From Massilia violaceinigra (lineage in GTDB: Bacteria > Pseudomonadota > Gammaproteobacteria > Burkholderiales > Burkholderiaceae_D): a DNA stretch of 64,000 nt. The stretch is taken from contig NZ_CP024608.1 of assembly GCF_002752675.1 (NCBI RefSeq), positions 4,712,001-4,776,000 on the forward strand. The letters run 5' to 3'. The translations under genes were made by a program, and so were the position numbers. The notes beneath the pieces are model-generated. The model saw only the letters and a list, made by a program, of their open reading frames with translations, made no database searches and was not told the origin of the DNA. Below are positions 51,147 through 60,660 of the stretch, one piece after another (the stretch's first letter is position 1; every line of letters starts with the position of its first letter).

Positions 51147-52400
51147 TTACTTGTGCTTGAGCGCCCAGTTGCCTGGCGCGGCGGCGCCGGCCAATGGACC
51201 GCTCATGTCGAACAGCGCTGCCTGGCCGACGTTGGTTTCGGTGGCACCGCCAGCCACGCTCATGGCCAGTTTTACCACGCCTGCCTTGTCGACGCTACCG
51301 GTCACTGAGGTAGTGCGGGTGGCCGCCTTGCATGCGCCGGTAATCAAGCCCGTGAACGTGATGTTGACGTCGCAGGTGCCGTAGTAGGCGCCGAAGCTGC
51401 CCGTCCATGGGCCGGCGAAGCGGATCGGATCGAGGAATTCGCGCTTGGTCGCCGCTTGCGAGAAGCTGACCAGTTCGCTGACGCTGGAATAGCTCATGCC
51501 GCCGGTACCTTTGGAGTCGGTCGACGTGTTGCAGGCAATGATCAGGCCGGTGACTGTGTCGCGCCAGCAGGTTTTTTCGACCCAATAGTTTGCCGAGGCG
51601 CCGATGGTGCGCAGGTCGAAGTTGGTTTCGCTCGAAACGATTTTGAGGGCGGTGAACGTGCCCGCAGGAACGGTCTTGCTTTCGATGGCAACGACCTTGC
51701 CCTTGCTGGTGAGCGCGCGCGAGGATTCTTCCTTGGAGCAAGGAATCGACATCGTGCTGGCGTACTCGAAGGTGGCGCCGACGGTCGCGCTAGGCGGGGC
51801 TTGCAGGGCAGCCGGCGCATAGGTGACGCTGCAGCCGTAGCCGGACGAGTTGGTGGACAGCATGCCGCCCTGCTTGTCGAAGACTTCGATCGTTTGCGCG
51901 CCTTTTTCCTGGCTCACCGAATCGGCGTTTTCCCAGCTGCCATTGGCATCGACCTTGGTGATGCGCTGGGTAACCGACACTTTCCAGCCCATCGTCACGT
52001 CCGTATAGGTGGCGAAGTCGCCGACCGTGCGCGCGGGGAGGGTGTACGGGCCGGTTGACGGCGTGGGGGGGACGGTCGGTTCGGTGACCGGTGGCGTGAC
52101 CGGTGGCGTGACAGGTACCGGTGGCAAGACGGTTACTGGTGGTACCGTTGGCCATCCCGGGGACGTCACTGGCGTGCCCGGAGTCGGCTCGGTCGGGGTT
52201 GGCGGCACGACTGGAACTGGCGGATTTGGCTCGGCCGGCGTGGACGGCGCGGGCGGAACCACCGGTGGCGGCGTGACAGGTACGGCGGGTGCAACCGGGA
52301 TGGCCGGTGTCGGGGCCGGTGTCGTATCGCTGCCGCCGCCGCATGCAGTCAGGGCCGTCGCCGAAATCAGTCCAAGTAAACGCATCCGCATCGCTGTCAT
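51147..52400 (-). CDS. Lipoprotein with Pro/Thr-rich linker
   Basis: 417 residues. Signal peptide with lipobox LTAC (about 17-20) followed by GGGS. Residues about 27-118 are a low-complexity Pro/Val/Thr linker with repeats of VTPP and PVTPPV. The rest is a beta-rich domain with six or so cysteines (GYGCSV, IPCSKEE, KTCWRD, IACNTS, GTCDVN, GACKA). Probably an outer-membrane lipoprotein holding a surface or periplasmic domain at a distance. No family recognised. The Met at residue 4 or 6 may be the actual start. Confidence 0.72.
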   Translation of the reverse strand: MTAMRMRLLGLISATALTACGGGSDTTPAPTPAIPVAPAVPVTPPPVVPPAPSTPAEPNPPVPVVPPTPTEPTPGTPVTSPGWPTVPPVTVLPPVPVTPPVTPPVTEPTVPPTPSTGPYTLPARTVGDFATYTDVTMGWKVSVTQRITKVDANGSWENADSVSQEKGAQTIEVFDKQGGMLSTNSSGYGCSVTYAPAALQAPPSATVGATFEYASTMSIPCSKEESSRALTSKGKVVAIESKTVPAGTFTALKIVSSETNFDLRTIGASANYWVEKTCWRDTVTGLIIACNTSTDSKGTGGMSYSSVSELVSFSQAATKREFLDPIRFAGPWTGSFGAYYGTCDVNITFTGLITGACKAATRTTSVTGSVDKAGVVKLAMSVAGGATETNVGQAALFDMSGPLAGAAAPGNWALKHK

Positions 52401-52660
52401 TCCTTTTCAGTAAAGTGTAAGGTGCTACATATGTATATCCATACAACTATAAAAGTTAATATTGAATAAACAGCACCGAAGGGCGCGATTATACACGTGG
52501 CATAGCGTCGAAATTATCAGAGATTTAATTTTGTTGGAAAAAGACTACTGGTGGTTTCGGTGACGTAAACATTAAATCGGCTGCACCAAGGGAAGACCGC
52601 AGCGGATAAACTGCTGTCCGGGTTTTCGCCTTTCACCGAATTAACAATTTACGGACGAGT

Positions 52661-53086
52661 ATGTATATCAGCGAATTAGGTCGGCGCACCAATGCCACTC
52701 CAAAAGCGATCCGGCTGTATGAATCACTGGGATTACTGGGCGAGGTCGGCCGCAAGGGAACGTACCGTATTTACTCGGAACAGAATGTGTATCAGGTTCA
52801 ATTGATCCGCCAGGTGCAGGCGCTGGGATTCCGGCTGGCCGACATGGGGCCGCTGCTGCTGTCCGGCGAGGGCGCACCGGATTGGGGCCGGCTGGTGGCG
52901 CTGCTGGAGGCGCGCCGCGTGGCATTGCGCGTCGAGGTGGCGCGCTTGCACCAGCTCGACAGTAAACTTGGCGAGGTGTGTGCCGAGATCCGCGTCTGCC
53001 TGGATGGGCCGGTGCCGCCCATGCTGGCCGATTGCATCGACAAGCCGCTTGACTCTGCCCCGAGGGACAAGCTGCATACTTCCTGA
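52661..53086 (+). CDS. MerR-family transcriptional regulator
   Basis: 141 residues: MerR winged helix (MYISELGRRTNATPKAIRLY, ESLGLL, then GTYRIYSEQNV) and a C-terminal coiled coil. Cysteines near the C-terminus (EVCAEIRVCLDG, ADCIDK) could bind a metal or sense redox; there is no clear CueR/SoxR pattern. Starts ACGGACGAGT before the ATG. It drives an operon with the quinone oxidoreductase gene 21 bases downstream. Confidence 0.87.
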   Translation: MYISELGRRTNATPKAIRLYESLGLLGEVGRKGTYRIYSEQNVYQVQLIRQVQALGFRLADMGPLLLSGEGAPDWGRLVALLEARRVALRVEVARLHQLDSKLGEVCAEIRVCLDGPVPPMLADCIDKPLDSAPRDKLHTS

Positions 53087-53100
53087 AACTTTTTTCAGGA
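53081..53100 (+). promoter_or_regulatory. Hairpin covering the Shine-Dalgarno of the oxidoreductase gene
   Basis: TCCTGAA (53081-53087) pairs perfectly with TTCAGGA (53094-53100). The left arm contains the merR stop codon (TGA 53084-53086); the right arm contains the AGGA of the CAGGAG that serves the ATG at 53108. A ribosome ending merR would open the hairpin, so this could couple translation of the two genes. Confidence 0.5.
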
Positions 53101-53107
53101 GAATACG

Positions 53108-53701
53108 ATGGGTAATAAAACAGGATCGCGACGCGTGTTGGTCATTGCGGCGCATTCGTCGCAACAGACCTTCGGCAGCGCGCTGGCGGCGGCCTATGCG
53201 GCGGCGGCGACGGCTGCGGGTCATGAGGCGCGGCTGCTGGAACTGGACCGGCTGGCATTCGATCCGATCCTGCACCACGGTTACAAGGTGGTCCAGGAAC
53301 TGGAACCTGACCTGAAAACTGCGCAGGAGCTCATTACGTGGGCCGATCACCTGGTCTTCGCGTATCCCGTCTGGTGGGGCAGCATTCCCGCGCTGCTCAA
53401 AGGTTTTCTCGACCGGATCATGTTGCCCGGCTTCGCTTTTAAATACCGCAAGGGCAAGGCCTTTCCGGACAAGCTGCTGGCGGGGCGCAGCGCGCATTTG
53501 CTGGTGACGATGGATACGCCGCCGTGGTATTTCCGGCTGGCTTATCGCGCGCCCGCCATTCATCAGATGAAAAAGACCACGCTGGAGTTTTGCGGCGTAA
53601 CGCCAGTGAAAACGCTGCTGTGCGGGCCGGTGCTCGATTCGACGCCGGAGCAGCGCAGCAAGTGGCTGGCCCAGGTCCACGACATGGCCGGGCGAATTTA
53701 A
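53108..53701 (+). CDS. NAD(P)H-dependent flavodoxin-fold oxidoreductase (MdaB/KefF type)
   Basis: 197 residues with the flavodoxin-like fold: VLVIAAHSSQQTFGSALA binds the FMN/FAD phosphate; VFAYPVWWGSIPALLKGFLDR and the PGFAFKY that follows are family hallmarks. Two-electron quinone reduction in defence against oxidative or electrophile stress is the usual role. Partner of the upstream MerR regulator. Confidence 0.88.
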   Translation: MGNKTGSRRVLVIAAHSSQQTFGSALAAAYAAAATAAGHEARLLELDRLAFDPILHHGYKVVQELEPDLKTAQELITWADHLVFAYPVWWGSIPALLKGFLDRIMLPGFAFKYRKGKAFPDKLLAGRSAHLLVTMDTPPWYFRLAYRAPAIHQMKKTTLEFCGVTPVKTLLCGPVLDSTPEQRSKWLAQVHDMAGRI

Positions 53702-54264
53702 GCGCGCGCCTTGCCCTTCTTGCCTTGTTTTTTCTGTTTTCCCTGTTTTCCGCGCGCGAAATGCAGCGCGAGGCCGGCCAGCGCGGCCGGCAGCCATATC
53801 CAGAGCAGTTCGGAGAGCATCACGACCACGCCCCGGGGGCCCAGGAAGGTTTTCAGGGACAGCGGACTGACCCGGATCACGCGAACCGGAAAGAACAGGC
53901 GCGCATCGGACACCGGCCAGGCCAGCGCCACGCCCAGCCCGCCGGTGGTGAACATGTCGAGCAAGCCGTGCGATACGGTGCACACCGTAATGAACAGGAA
54001 GGCCGCCATGCGCGAGGCGCGCAGGCGGCTCGCGCATGCCGCCGCCAGCAGTCCCAGCACGATGGCGAACGCCAGCGAATGGGACGCGCCCCGGTGGCCC
54101 AGTTCGTTCGCATACGGAATTCCCAGACGCAGGCCGATGACATCGAAGTCCGGCAGGATCGACGCCACCACGCCGGCTGCCAGCAAGCGGCGGGGGATGA
54201 TCCGGGAACCCAACGCCAGACCGATGGCGAGGGGAACGGCGGGGTGGGACAGGATGGTTGGCAT
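53698..54264 (-). CDS. YdjM-like membrane-bound metal-dependent hydrolase
   Basis: 188 residues with four or so hydrophobic segments. Conserved His/Asp pieces: LSHPAVPLAIG, ILPDFDVIGLRLG, HRGASHSLAF and VSHGLLDMFTTGG match the YdjM/DUF457 family, often SOS-linked in E. coli. No LexA box was seen here. The C-terminus is a basic Lys/Gly tail (GKQGKQKKQGKKGK). Its end overlaps the convergent oxidoreductase gene by 4 bases. Confidence 0.83.
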   Translation of the reverse strand: MPTILSHPAVPLAIGLALGSRIIPRRLLAAGVVASILPDFDVIGLRLGIPYANELGHRGASHSLAFAIVLGLLAAACASRLRASRMAAFLFITVCTVSHGLLDMFTTGGLGVALAWPVSDARLFFPVRVIRVSPLSLKTFLGPRGVVVMLSELLWIWLPAALAGLALHFARGKQGKQKKQGKKGKARA

Positions 54265-54594
54265 GGGAATCGGCGGATTGTGCGGTCGGTATTGACGGGC
54301 GATATCATAGCGTTTCGCCGCGGCTTATTGCTATCGCCGCTCATCTATATTTCACACCGGTAGAGGGTAGAACCGGCGCAAGCGAGTATGGATGCCGCGG
54401 TGAAGTCCGCTATTCATGTTTCCTTTCTGTGGGGTGTCCACTCTTAAACATCAATGGGATCAGCTAGCAATCAATAAAGTCTGCTGAGCCAGTCAGCATC
54501 GCCGCGGTGACATAATGGTTTATCGCACATGGCGGGCGAGCCAGACGAAAATGCTGACCTTGAGTTCGCAGAGTCAGGCTCGACCGCATCTTGC
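54265..54594. other. Lower-GC intergenic stretch
   Basis: 330 bases, visibly AT-richer than the genes to the left. No gene seen. It marks the left edge of an atypical patch that continues to about 57.2 kb. Confidence 0.4.
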
Positions 54595-55440
54595 CTAGAT
54601 GGTACTAAAATAGTCGGCGAGCGTAGTCGAGCCGCGGATCACTTCGCCCAACGCGGGCCATACGCCTTGCGTGGTCGCCCTAGCCATACAGGCGTAGGAC
54701 TCCGCTGCCGCCTGCGAGAATCCCGCTTTCTGGAACCATCCGTTAAGATCGGGGCCGGCGACAACACGCACCTCTACCGGCCTTCCTAAACGCTGCGCAA
54801 ACACATCTGCAACGTGTCGGGGCGAGTAGCGTTCAGGCCCTTCCACAAAGGCCAAGCTACTTCCAACGTCGCCGCGCATGAGTTTGGCGCATTCTGCCCC
54901 AATATCTTCGGGCGCCGCCATCGGGAAAACCAGGTCAACGGGAAGCACTGATTCTATGAAACCGTGGTCCTTGGCTGTCTCGATTCCAGCGCACCAGTTC
55001 GCGTAATGATAGGCTGCTCTGATGATACGACATGGAATTGGCTGGGCAGACAATCCCTGCTCAAGCTCATACAGTACGTTGAGATCCCCGCATGGAGCCC
55101 CAGGACGGGCTCCGTAGGTGGACTGTGCCACGATCAGCTCTAGTCCACTGCCTGTGACTGCCGCGAGCAAGTCCGCGACGGACTGGCGCTCAACGGCATC
55201 TGTATCTGCTGAAGGATCAGCAGGCGGGTTAAGTAGAAAGGCGCGACTGCCGCTCTTGAATACTCGGCGCAGGCCTTCGATGTCGCGTACATTGACTTCA
55301 GCGAGCAGTGCGCCACGATCGCCCCACCCGGCCGCTGTCGCTGCGTCGCGAGTCACAATAGTTACCTTCTCCCCGGCGTCGAGTAATGCCCGCGATACAG
55401 CGCCGCCGACGTGCCCGGTTCCACCAACAATAATGTTCAT
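54595..55440 (-). CDS. NmrA/YtfG-like NAD(P)-binding protein
   Basis: 281-residue atypical SDR: MNIIVGGTGHVGGAVSRALL binds the cofactor; AFLLNPPADPSADTDA and AQSTYGARPG follow the NmrA/quinone-oxidoreductase 2 pattern. The YxxxK pair of classical SDRs is absent. Redox sensor or quinone/azo-type reductase are both possible. Third-position GC is lower than in the flanking chromosome, suggesting transfer. The neighbouring WYL regulator on the same strand may control it. Confidence 0.8.
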   Translation of the reverse strand: MNIIVGGTGHVGGAVSRALLDAGEKVTIVTRDAATAAGWGDRGALLAEVNVRDIEGLRRVFKSGSRAFLLNPPADPSADTDAVERQSVADLLAAVTGSGLELIVAQSTYGARPGAPCGDLNVLYELEQGLSAQPIPCRIIRAAYHYANWCAGIETAKDHGFIESVLPVDLVFPMAAPEDIGAECAKLMRGDVGSSLAFVEGPERYSPRHVADVFAQRLGRPVEVRVVAGPDLNGWFQKAGFSQAAAESYACMARATTQGVWPALGEVIRGSTTLADYFSTI

Positions 55441-55937
55441 AAAATGGCCTCCATGTGATGATTAATTCTAACGACGATGTGCGACACGTTTTGTCAGTCA
55501 TCGACGTGGCACCTCAGGCTCTTGGACGTAGACCGGTCCCGCTTACGTCTTCATGCGCAGACCGTAGGCGGACAGGACTGAAGCTTGGAAAATGGTCTGA
55601 TGAGTGATTAAACCAGGTAGATCCAGGGGCAGTAGCGGCCATTCATGAGCGCTCCGTATGAGCTCCCCACACGATACGCCGTCCCGGATCATGTGCGCCC
55701 GCGATGACCTGAAGGCCGCGCTTGAGACAAGCTCTGCATATCTGCCTCGTGGTTCCTGGCCTGATCGTCTTTAAGCATGGCTTAGCTGACTCCTTTCGGG
55801 CGACCGTAGCCAGCAGCCAGTTGACTGCGAGCCACCGGCCCAGTGGTGGACGCCGCCGCTGCAGCTCCAGGCAAGTTGCTTGAATATGCAAACCGTGCCA
55901 GTGCGGCCGGTATGCGGAGTTACCGTGTCAGCGTATG
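55441..55937. other. Intergenic region between two acquired-looking genes
   Basis: About 500 bases with several short frames on both strands, none recognised or preceded by a ribosome binding site. Holds the promoter of the NmrA-like gene; no repeats or insertion-sequence ends seen. Confidence 0.35.
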
Positions 55938-56615
55938 TCAGTCATGGGTAATCCGATTTTCTCGCTGCCACTCGGCCAGCAGAACTCGCCGGGGCTTGGG
56001 CAGCCGCTGCTCTGTCACTGTGACGGCAACCATTCGGCTAATTCGAAAATGGCGAAAAGCGTTTCGAAGTTCGCAGTGTGCGGCCAGCATTTGGCAGTCT
56101 TGAAACATACCGACGACTATGGGCCACAATATCCTTACCGTACTATTGCCCAGCGCGTCGCGATATGTAACTTCAACTCGCAGCTCGCGCGTCATGGCGT
56201 CGTGGAGCACGTCGATGATTTGCGCGTGACCGGAATCGGGCGCGACAGTAAACGATGCGTGTCGGCTTGCCATTTCCATGGCATGGGAACTATCGACCAT
56301 TTTCCGATGAGCTGAGCGTGCTGCTTCCCGTAATGGTGTGCTGCCACGTTCTTCAATCAAACGAAGTCCAAGATGGACGGCCTCAGCCTCCAAAGCAGAG
56401 AACGGGGCTGGCCGTAGGAAGCCTTGCGGATCGAGCAAATATCCTGCTTGCGGAATAGCGCGTATTGGCAAACCTTCGGCCTGCAGCGCGACAATGTTGC
56501 GATAAACTGTTCTGACCGATACCTGTAGCTCATCGGCGAGAACCTGCGCGGGTGTCGGCATCCGGCGGCCGCGCAGCAGCTCCAGCAAGCGTAGCGTCCG
56601 ACCTATACGTGCCAT
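55938..56615 (-). CDS. YafY-type HTH-11/WYL-domain regulator
   Basis: 225 residues: an N-terminal HTH_11 (RTLRLLELLRGRRMPTPAQV, ELQVSVRTVYRNIVALQAEG) and a WYL-type ligand domain (TRELRVEVTYRDALGNSTVR, ILWPIVVGMFQDCQMLAAHC). WYL proteins respond to nucleotides or nucleic acids and often control mobile or defence genes; simple ones such as this pair with oxidoreductases. It reads away from the exonuclease III gene. Confidence 0.82.
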   Translation of the reverse strand: MARIGRTLRLLELLRGRRMPTPAQVLADELQVSVRTVYRNIVALQAEGLPIRAIPQAGYLLDPQGFLRPAPFSALEAEAVHLGLRLIEERGSTPLREAARSAHRKMVDSSHAMEMASRHASFTVAPDSGHAQIIDVLHDAMTRELRVEVTYRDALGNSTVRILWPIVVGMFQDCQMLAAHCELRNAFRHFRISRMVAVTVTEQRLPKPRRVLLAEWQRENRITHD

Positions 56616-57211
56616 TCATGTCTCCTGTATTCCCGCCCCATCGGCCTGCGCATAAGGCGCTGCGGATGGACGGTTGAATTCAACATCTGCGTTCAGTAAT
56701 CCCAGGCAACGAGCACACTAACGGTTCCAACTTTTAGAAGCCAGCAACACGGCTTGCCCGGGTGCCTCGACAGATCGGTACGGGAATTGACCCATGCTGG
56801 TCGTGCGTAAGCGATCACGCCCGCAAAGGTCATGCAAGTCCGAGCGTAGCGGATTGTCGGCAAACATTTCTCATAAATTAATGTCCATGTCGGCAGTAAG
56901 TCGTCTCAATGAAATAAGCCCTATGGCTGCCGATAATATGCGTTGCCATTCCAGTGAATCTTAAAGCAATTTGCTGTGCGATCTATTTGATACTGCCGTA
57001 TGGAATCAAGGCGATTTCGGGCAAGGTGGCAGAGGCCGGGCTGGACGGCTCAAGCAGCCGGCGTCGTTGAAGAACGCCGGCCAGGCTGGAGCTGAACATC
57101 GTGCGCATGGCGACCTGCGCGTACGCCTTGGGCCATCAAGGCTTGGCTGACACGGAGGTGCTCGCTGCGACATGGTGGCTTCCATATGAGGACGCCGCCG
57201 GCTTGCCTACC
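56616..57211. other. Non-coding stretch at the right edge of the atypical patch
   Basis: About 600 bases without a recognised gene. A hairpin GCCGGCGT-N9-ACGCCGGC lies at 57057-57081; it could be a terminator-like structure for the exonuclease gene on the minus strand, though it is 130 bases beyond its stop. AT content is high around 56860-57000. Confidence 0.35.
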
Positions 57212-58000
57212 TTATCTGATGATTTTCTTCATATCCAGTTCAATCCAGGTCGGCGCATGGTCGCTCGGCTTTACGCGTCCGCGTACGTCGCGGTCGACAT
57301 TGGCGGCAGTCAGCCCGCCGGCCAGCATGGGACTGAGCAGCAGGTGATCGATGCGCAGGCCGGCATCGCGCCCGTACGCATCGCGGAAATAATCCCAGAA
57401 GGTGAAAATGTGTTCGTCCGGATGCATGGTGCGCAGCGCGTCGGTCCAGCCCTGTGCCATCAGGCGGTGGAAGGCTTCGCGCGTTTCGGGCCGGAACAGG
57501 GCATCGGTCACCCAGCGCTCGGGCTTGTAGACATCGAGTTCGGTCGGGATGGCGTTGAAATCGCCCGCCAGCACCACCGGCGCACCGCTGGCCAGCAAGC
57601 CTTCGGCATGGGTAATCAGGCGCGCGAACCAGGCCAGCTTGTAGTCGAACTTGGGTCCGGGAGACGGATTGCCGTTGGGCAGGTACAGGCAGGCGACCAG
57701 CACACCGTCGATGGCCGCTTCCAGGTAGCGGCTTTGCTCATCGGCATCGTCGCCCGGCAAGCCGCGCCGCACTTCGACCGGCGTGGTGCCGCGCGCCAGG
57801 ATCGCTACGCCGTTCCAGCTCTTCTGGCCGATCCAGAGCGCCTGGTAGCCAGCCTCGTTGATGGCCGCGTCCGGGAACTTTTCCTGGGGCGCCTTGAGTT
57901 CCTGCAGGCAGGCGACGTCCGGCTGGGTTTCTTCCAGCCATTGCAGCAGGGCGGGAAGCCGGCTGCCGATGCCGTTGATATTGAAGGTGGCGATGCGCAT
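57212..58000 (-). CDS. xth: Exodeoxyribonuclease III
   Basis: AP endonuclease/3'-5' exonuclease of base excision repair, 262 residues. Metal and catalytic motifs: FNINGIGSRLPALLQWL, CLQELKAPQEKFP, GDFNAIPTELDVYKP, LRIDHLLLSP and SDHAPTWIEL. GGAG precedes the ATG at 58000, which starts the standard MRIATFN; the frame is open 21 codons upstream but not conserved. Monocistronic. Confidence 0.92.
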   Translation of the reverse strand: MRIATFNINGIGSRLPALLQWLEETQPDVACLQELKAPQEKFPDAAINEAGYQALWIGQKSWNGVAILARGTTPVEVRRGLPGDDADEQSRYLEAAIDGVLVACLYLPNGNPSPGPKFDYKLAWFARLITHAEGLLASGAPVVLAGDFNAIPTELDVYKPERWVTDALFRPETREAFHRLMAQGWTDALRTMHPDEHIFTFWDYFRDAYGRDAGLRIDHLLLSPMLAGGLTAANVDRDVRGRVKPSDHAPTWIELDMKKIIR

Positions 58001-58248
58001 GGGGTCTCCGCGTGAAGTATCAGTGATGCTATTTTGAACGCAGATGCGTATCGGCTGCCGCACATTAGTACCGCAAGTGCGCGTCCGTGAAGTCGCGGAA
58101 ATGACGATGGCGCAATATTAAACGAGAGTGACGCATTAACAACTTCCCCGCTAGAGATTGCTTTTAGGAATTGATAGTTTCGGATAGAATTGCTTTTCCT
58201 GGCGTACTTACGCGCGCATTCCCGAGGTACGCTGTTGTTCACTTTTCC

Positions 58249-59832
58249 ATGACCCTACGCTGGCACAGCACGCCCCTGGCGCGCACGGCCGTGGTCTGCC
58301 TGGTGGTTGGTGCAACCTGCCTGCGTCTGGACTGGCTCGCCACGCAGTCCTTCCACGCGCGCGAGCGGGCGCGGGTCGCCGAACAGGTCGCGGCGCTGCG
58401 CTCGATGCTGGAACAGCGGCTGCACCTGCACCTGGCCCCGCTTGCGGCGAGCGCGGCCGTGGTCCAGCTGAAGCCGGACCTGACGACGCTGCAATTCCAG
58501 CGACTGGGCCAGAGCCTGCTCAAGGAGGCGCAGGCGGTACGCACCCTGGCGCTGTCGCCGCATGCCGTGGTGCGCCACGTGTTTCCTCCCGAGCAAGCCC
58601 GCGAGTTGCACGTGATGCCGGGCGAGAGCGCCCTTGGCGTGGAGCAAAGCGCGCGCGACGGTACCGTGCGGCTGGCCGGGCCGATGCAGCTCAGCGATGG
58701 CGCGATCGGCATGCTGGCGCGCCGCCCGGTCTACCTGGACCCGGAGAGCCGCCTGCAGTTTTGGGGCTTTGTCAGCGCGGTGATCGATTACGAGCGCTTC
58801 ATTCTGCCCGTCCGGCCACTGCTGGCCGGGGCGGACATCGACGTCGCGCTGCGCCATGTCAGTCCGACTGGCGCGCCCGGGACCGCTTTTCACGGTGCGC
58901 CCGCCACCTTCGCTGGATCGCCGGAAACAGCGCTGATTGCCACACCCGACGGTTTCTGGGAGATCGGCGCACGTCTGCGCGGCGGCTGGGACCAGCCGCG
59001 TCCGTATTCGCTGGCGCTGCGCCTGCTGATGCTGGCCGTATTGCTGGTCGTCGGCGCGGCCACATGGCTGCTGCGCGCGCGCGGATTGCGCAACAAGATG
59101 CTGCTGCGCAAACTGGAGTCGGGCGAGGCGGCCCGGGTGCAGTGGGTGGCCGATACCTCGCACGAGTTGCGCACGCCGATTACCATCCTGGCCACCCATC
59201 TCGACGCCATGCAGGACGGCATCATCGCGCCCACACCGGCCAATCTGGCGGTGCTGTCCGACACGGTCAAGGAGATGGAAAGGCTGGTGTCCGACCTGCA
59301 CGTGCTGGCGCGCGCCGACGCGGGCGCCCAGGCGCTGCAGTGCCAGGCGGTCGATCTGGCCGAGCTGTGCGCCGAGGTGGCGGCCGCCTTCGCGCCGCGC
59401 CTGGCCAGCCATCCTCTGCGCTACAGCCTGGTCGACACCTTGCCGCCCGGCTGCGTGGCCCAGGGCGACCGCCAGCGCCTCGGCCAGGTGCTGTCCAATC
59501 TGCTTGGCAATTCGCTGCGCTACACCGATGCCGGTGGGCAATTACAGATTGGGCTGGCGCTGGACGGCCAGCAGATCGTCGTCAGCGTCGAGGATTCCGC
59601 CCCCGGCGTGCCGGATGCCGCGCTGCCGCGCCTGTTCGAGCGTTTTTACCGCGTCGACGAGTCGCGCAGCCGGGCCAGCGGCGGTTCCGGGCTGGGCCTG
59701 GCGATCTGCGACGCCATCATCGCCGGGCACGGCGGGCGCATGCAGGCCAGCCATTCGCCGCTGGGCGGCTTGCGCATCGACATCCTGCTGCCGGCCCACG
59801 CGCCGCTCGCCCACCACGGAGATTGCCCATGA
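58249..59832 (+). CDS. Sensor histidine kinase (BaeS-like output)
   Basis: 527 residues: membrane helix 1 (ARTAVVCLVVGATCL), a periplasmic CHASE-like sensor domain to about 265, membrane helix 2 (LRLLMLAVLLVVGAATWLL), then kinase core with the H-box DTSHELRTPITIL (His305), N-box NLLGNSLRYT and G-box GGSGLGLAI. No separate HAMP is obvious. ATGA overlap with the response regulator. The signal is unknown; the giant repeat-protein gene just downstream is a candidate target. Confidence 0.9.
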   Translation: MTLRWHSTPLARTAVVCLVVGATCLRLDWLATQSFHARERARVAEQVAALRSMLEQRLHLHLAPLAASAAVVQLKPDLTTLQFQRLGQSLLKEAQAVRTLALSPHAVVRHVFPPEQARELHVMPGESALGVEQSARDGTVRLAGPMQLSDGAIGMLARRPVYLDPESRLQFWGFVSAVIDYERFILPVRPLLAGADIDVALRHVSPTGAPGTAFHGAPATFAGSPETALIATPDGFWEIGARLRGGWDQPRPYSLALRLLMLAVLLVVGAATWLLRARGLRNKMLLRKLESGEAARVQWVADTSHELRTPITILATHLDAMQDGIIAPTPANLAVLSDTVKEMERLVSDLHVLARADAGAQALQCQAVDLAELCAEVAAAFAPRLASHPLRYSLVDTLPPGCVAQGDRQRLGQVLSNLLGNSLRYTDAGGQLQIGLALDGQQIVVSVEDSAPGVPDAALPRLFERFYRVDESRSRASGGSGLGLAICDAIIAGHGGRMQASHSPLGGLRIDILLPAHAPLAHHGDCP

Positions 59833-60518
59833 CATTACCCCTCGTTTTGCTGGTCGAGGATGAACCGCGGATTGCCGAGATCCAGCTTGCTTACCTGCAG
59901 CAGGCAGGCATGCGCACCCATCACTTGCTGCGCGGCGACGAGGTGGTTGACTGGGTGCGCGCCGAAGCGCCCGACCTGATCTTGCTCGACCTGATGCTGC
60001 CGGGCCTGGACGGCACCGCCGTGTGCAGCCAGCTGCGCGCCTTTACCGACGTGCCGGTGATCATGGTGACCGCGCGGGTGGAGGAAATCGACCGCCTGCT
60101 CGGCTTCGACATGGGTGCCGATGATTATCTATGCAAGCCGTTCAGCCCGCGGGAACTGGTGGCGCGCGCGCAAGTGTGCTTGCGGCGGCGCGGCAAGGCG
60201 GCGGCCGGGCCGCGCACACCCACCAGCGCGCTGTCGATCGACGAGGAGCGCCAGTGCGCCACCTGGAATGGGGCGCGGCTGGAATTGACGGCCCAGCAAT
60301 TTCGCCTGCTGAGTGTGATGGCGCGCCAGCCGGGCCGCATCTTTTCGCGCGCGCAACTGCTGGACCTCGCGTTCGAAGCCGGCAGCGAACGTTTCGACCG
60401 CGCCATCGATAGCCAGATCAAGAATCTGCGCAAAAAGCTGTCCCAGCAAGTTTCCGACCAAGAACTGATTCATTCGGTGTACGGCGTCGGCTACCGGTTT
60501 GAATGCCAGTCGGCCTGA
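59829..60518 (+). CDS. OmpR/BaeR-family response regulator
   Basis: 229 residues: receiver domain with phospho-acceptor Asp54 (LILLDLMLPGLDG), acidic pocket VEDEPR and Lys in CKPFSPRELVAR; C-terminal winged helix (LTAQQFRLLSVMARQPGRIF, RAIDSQIKNLRKKL, VYGVGYRF). Translationally coupled to the kinase. The sequence resembles BaeR, the envelope-stress regulator, but the identity of its targets is not shown here. Confidence 0.92.
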   Translation: MTLPLVLLVEDEPRIAEIQLAYLQQAGMRTHHLLRGDEVVDWVRAEAPDLILLDLMLPGLDGTAVCSQLRAFTDVPVIMVTARVEEIDRLLGFDMGADDYLCKPFSPRELVARAQVCLRRRGKAAAGPRTPTSALSIDEERQCATWNGARLELTAQQFRLLSVMARQPGRIFSRAQLLDLAFEAGSERFDRAIDSQIKNLRKKLSQQVSDQELIHSVYGVGYRFECQSA

Positions 60519-60660
60519 TTAATATTGCCCTGACACCATATCTTATTGCCCCTCCGCCACAATTGCGCCACATTTGCTCGTCAATATACAAGCTCGGCAA
60601 ACGGCGATGCGACACGACACCAAGGTCCATCCGTTGCCATTCATGTACTAGGGAGAGAAA

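Noticed and set aside
52060-52330. Short GGTGGCGTGAC-like DNA repeats
   Set aside because: They encode the Pro/Thr/Val-rich linker of the lipoprotein at 51147-52400; no need for a non-coding explanation.
55643-55891. 82-residue minus-strand frame between NmrA-like and WYL genes
   Set aside because: Not recognised, no start signal, and competing frames of similar length exist on both strands.
57101-58015. Plus-strand frame of about 300 residues over the exonuclease III gene
   Set aside because: Shadow of a minus-strand gene with all exonuclease III motifs.
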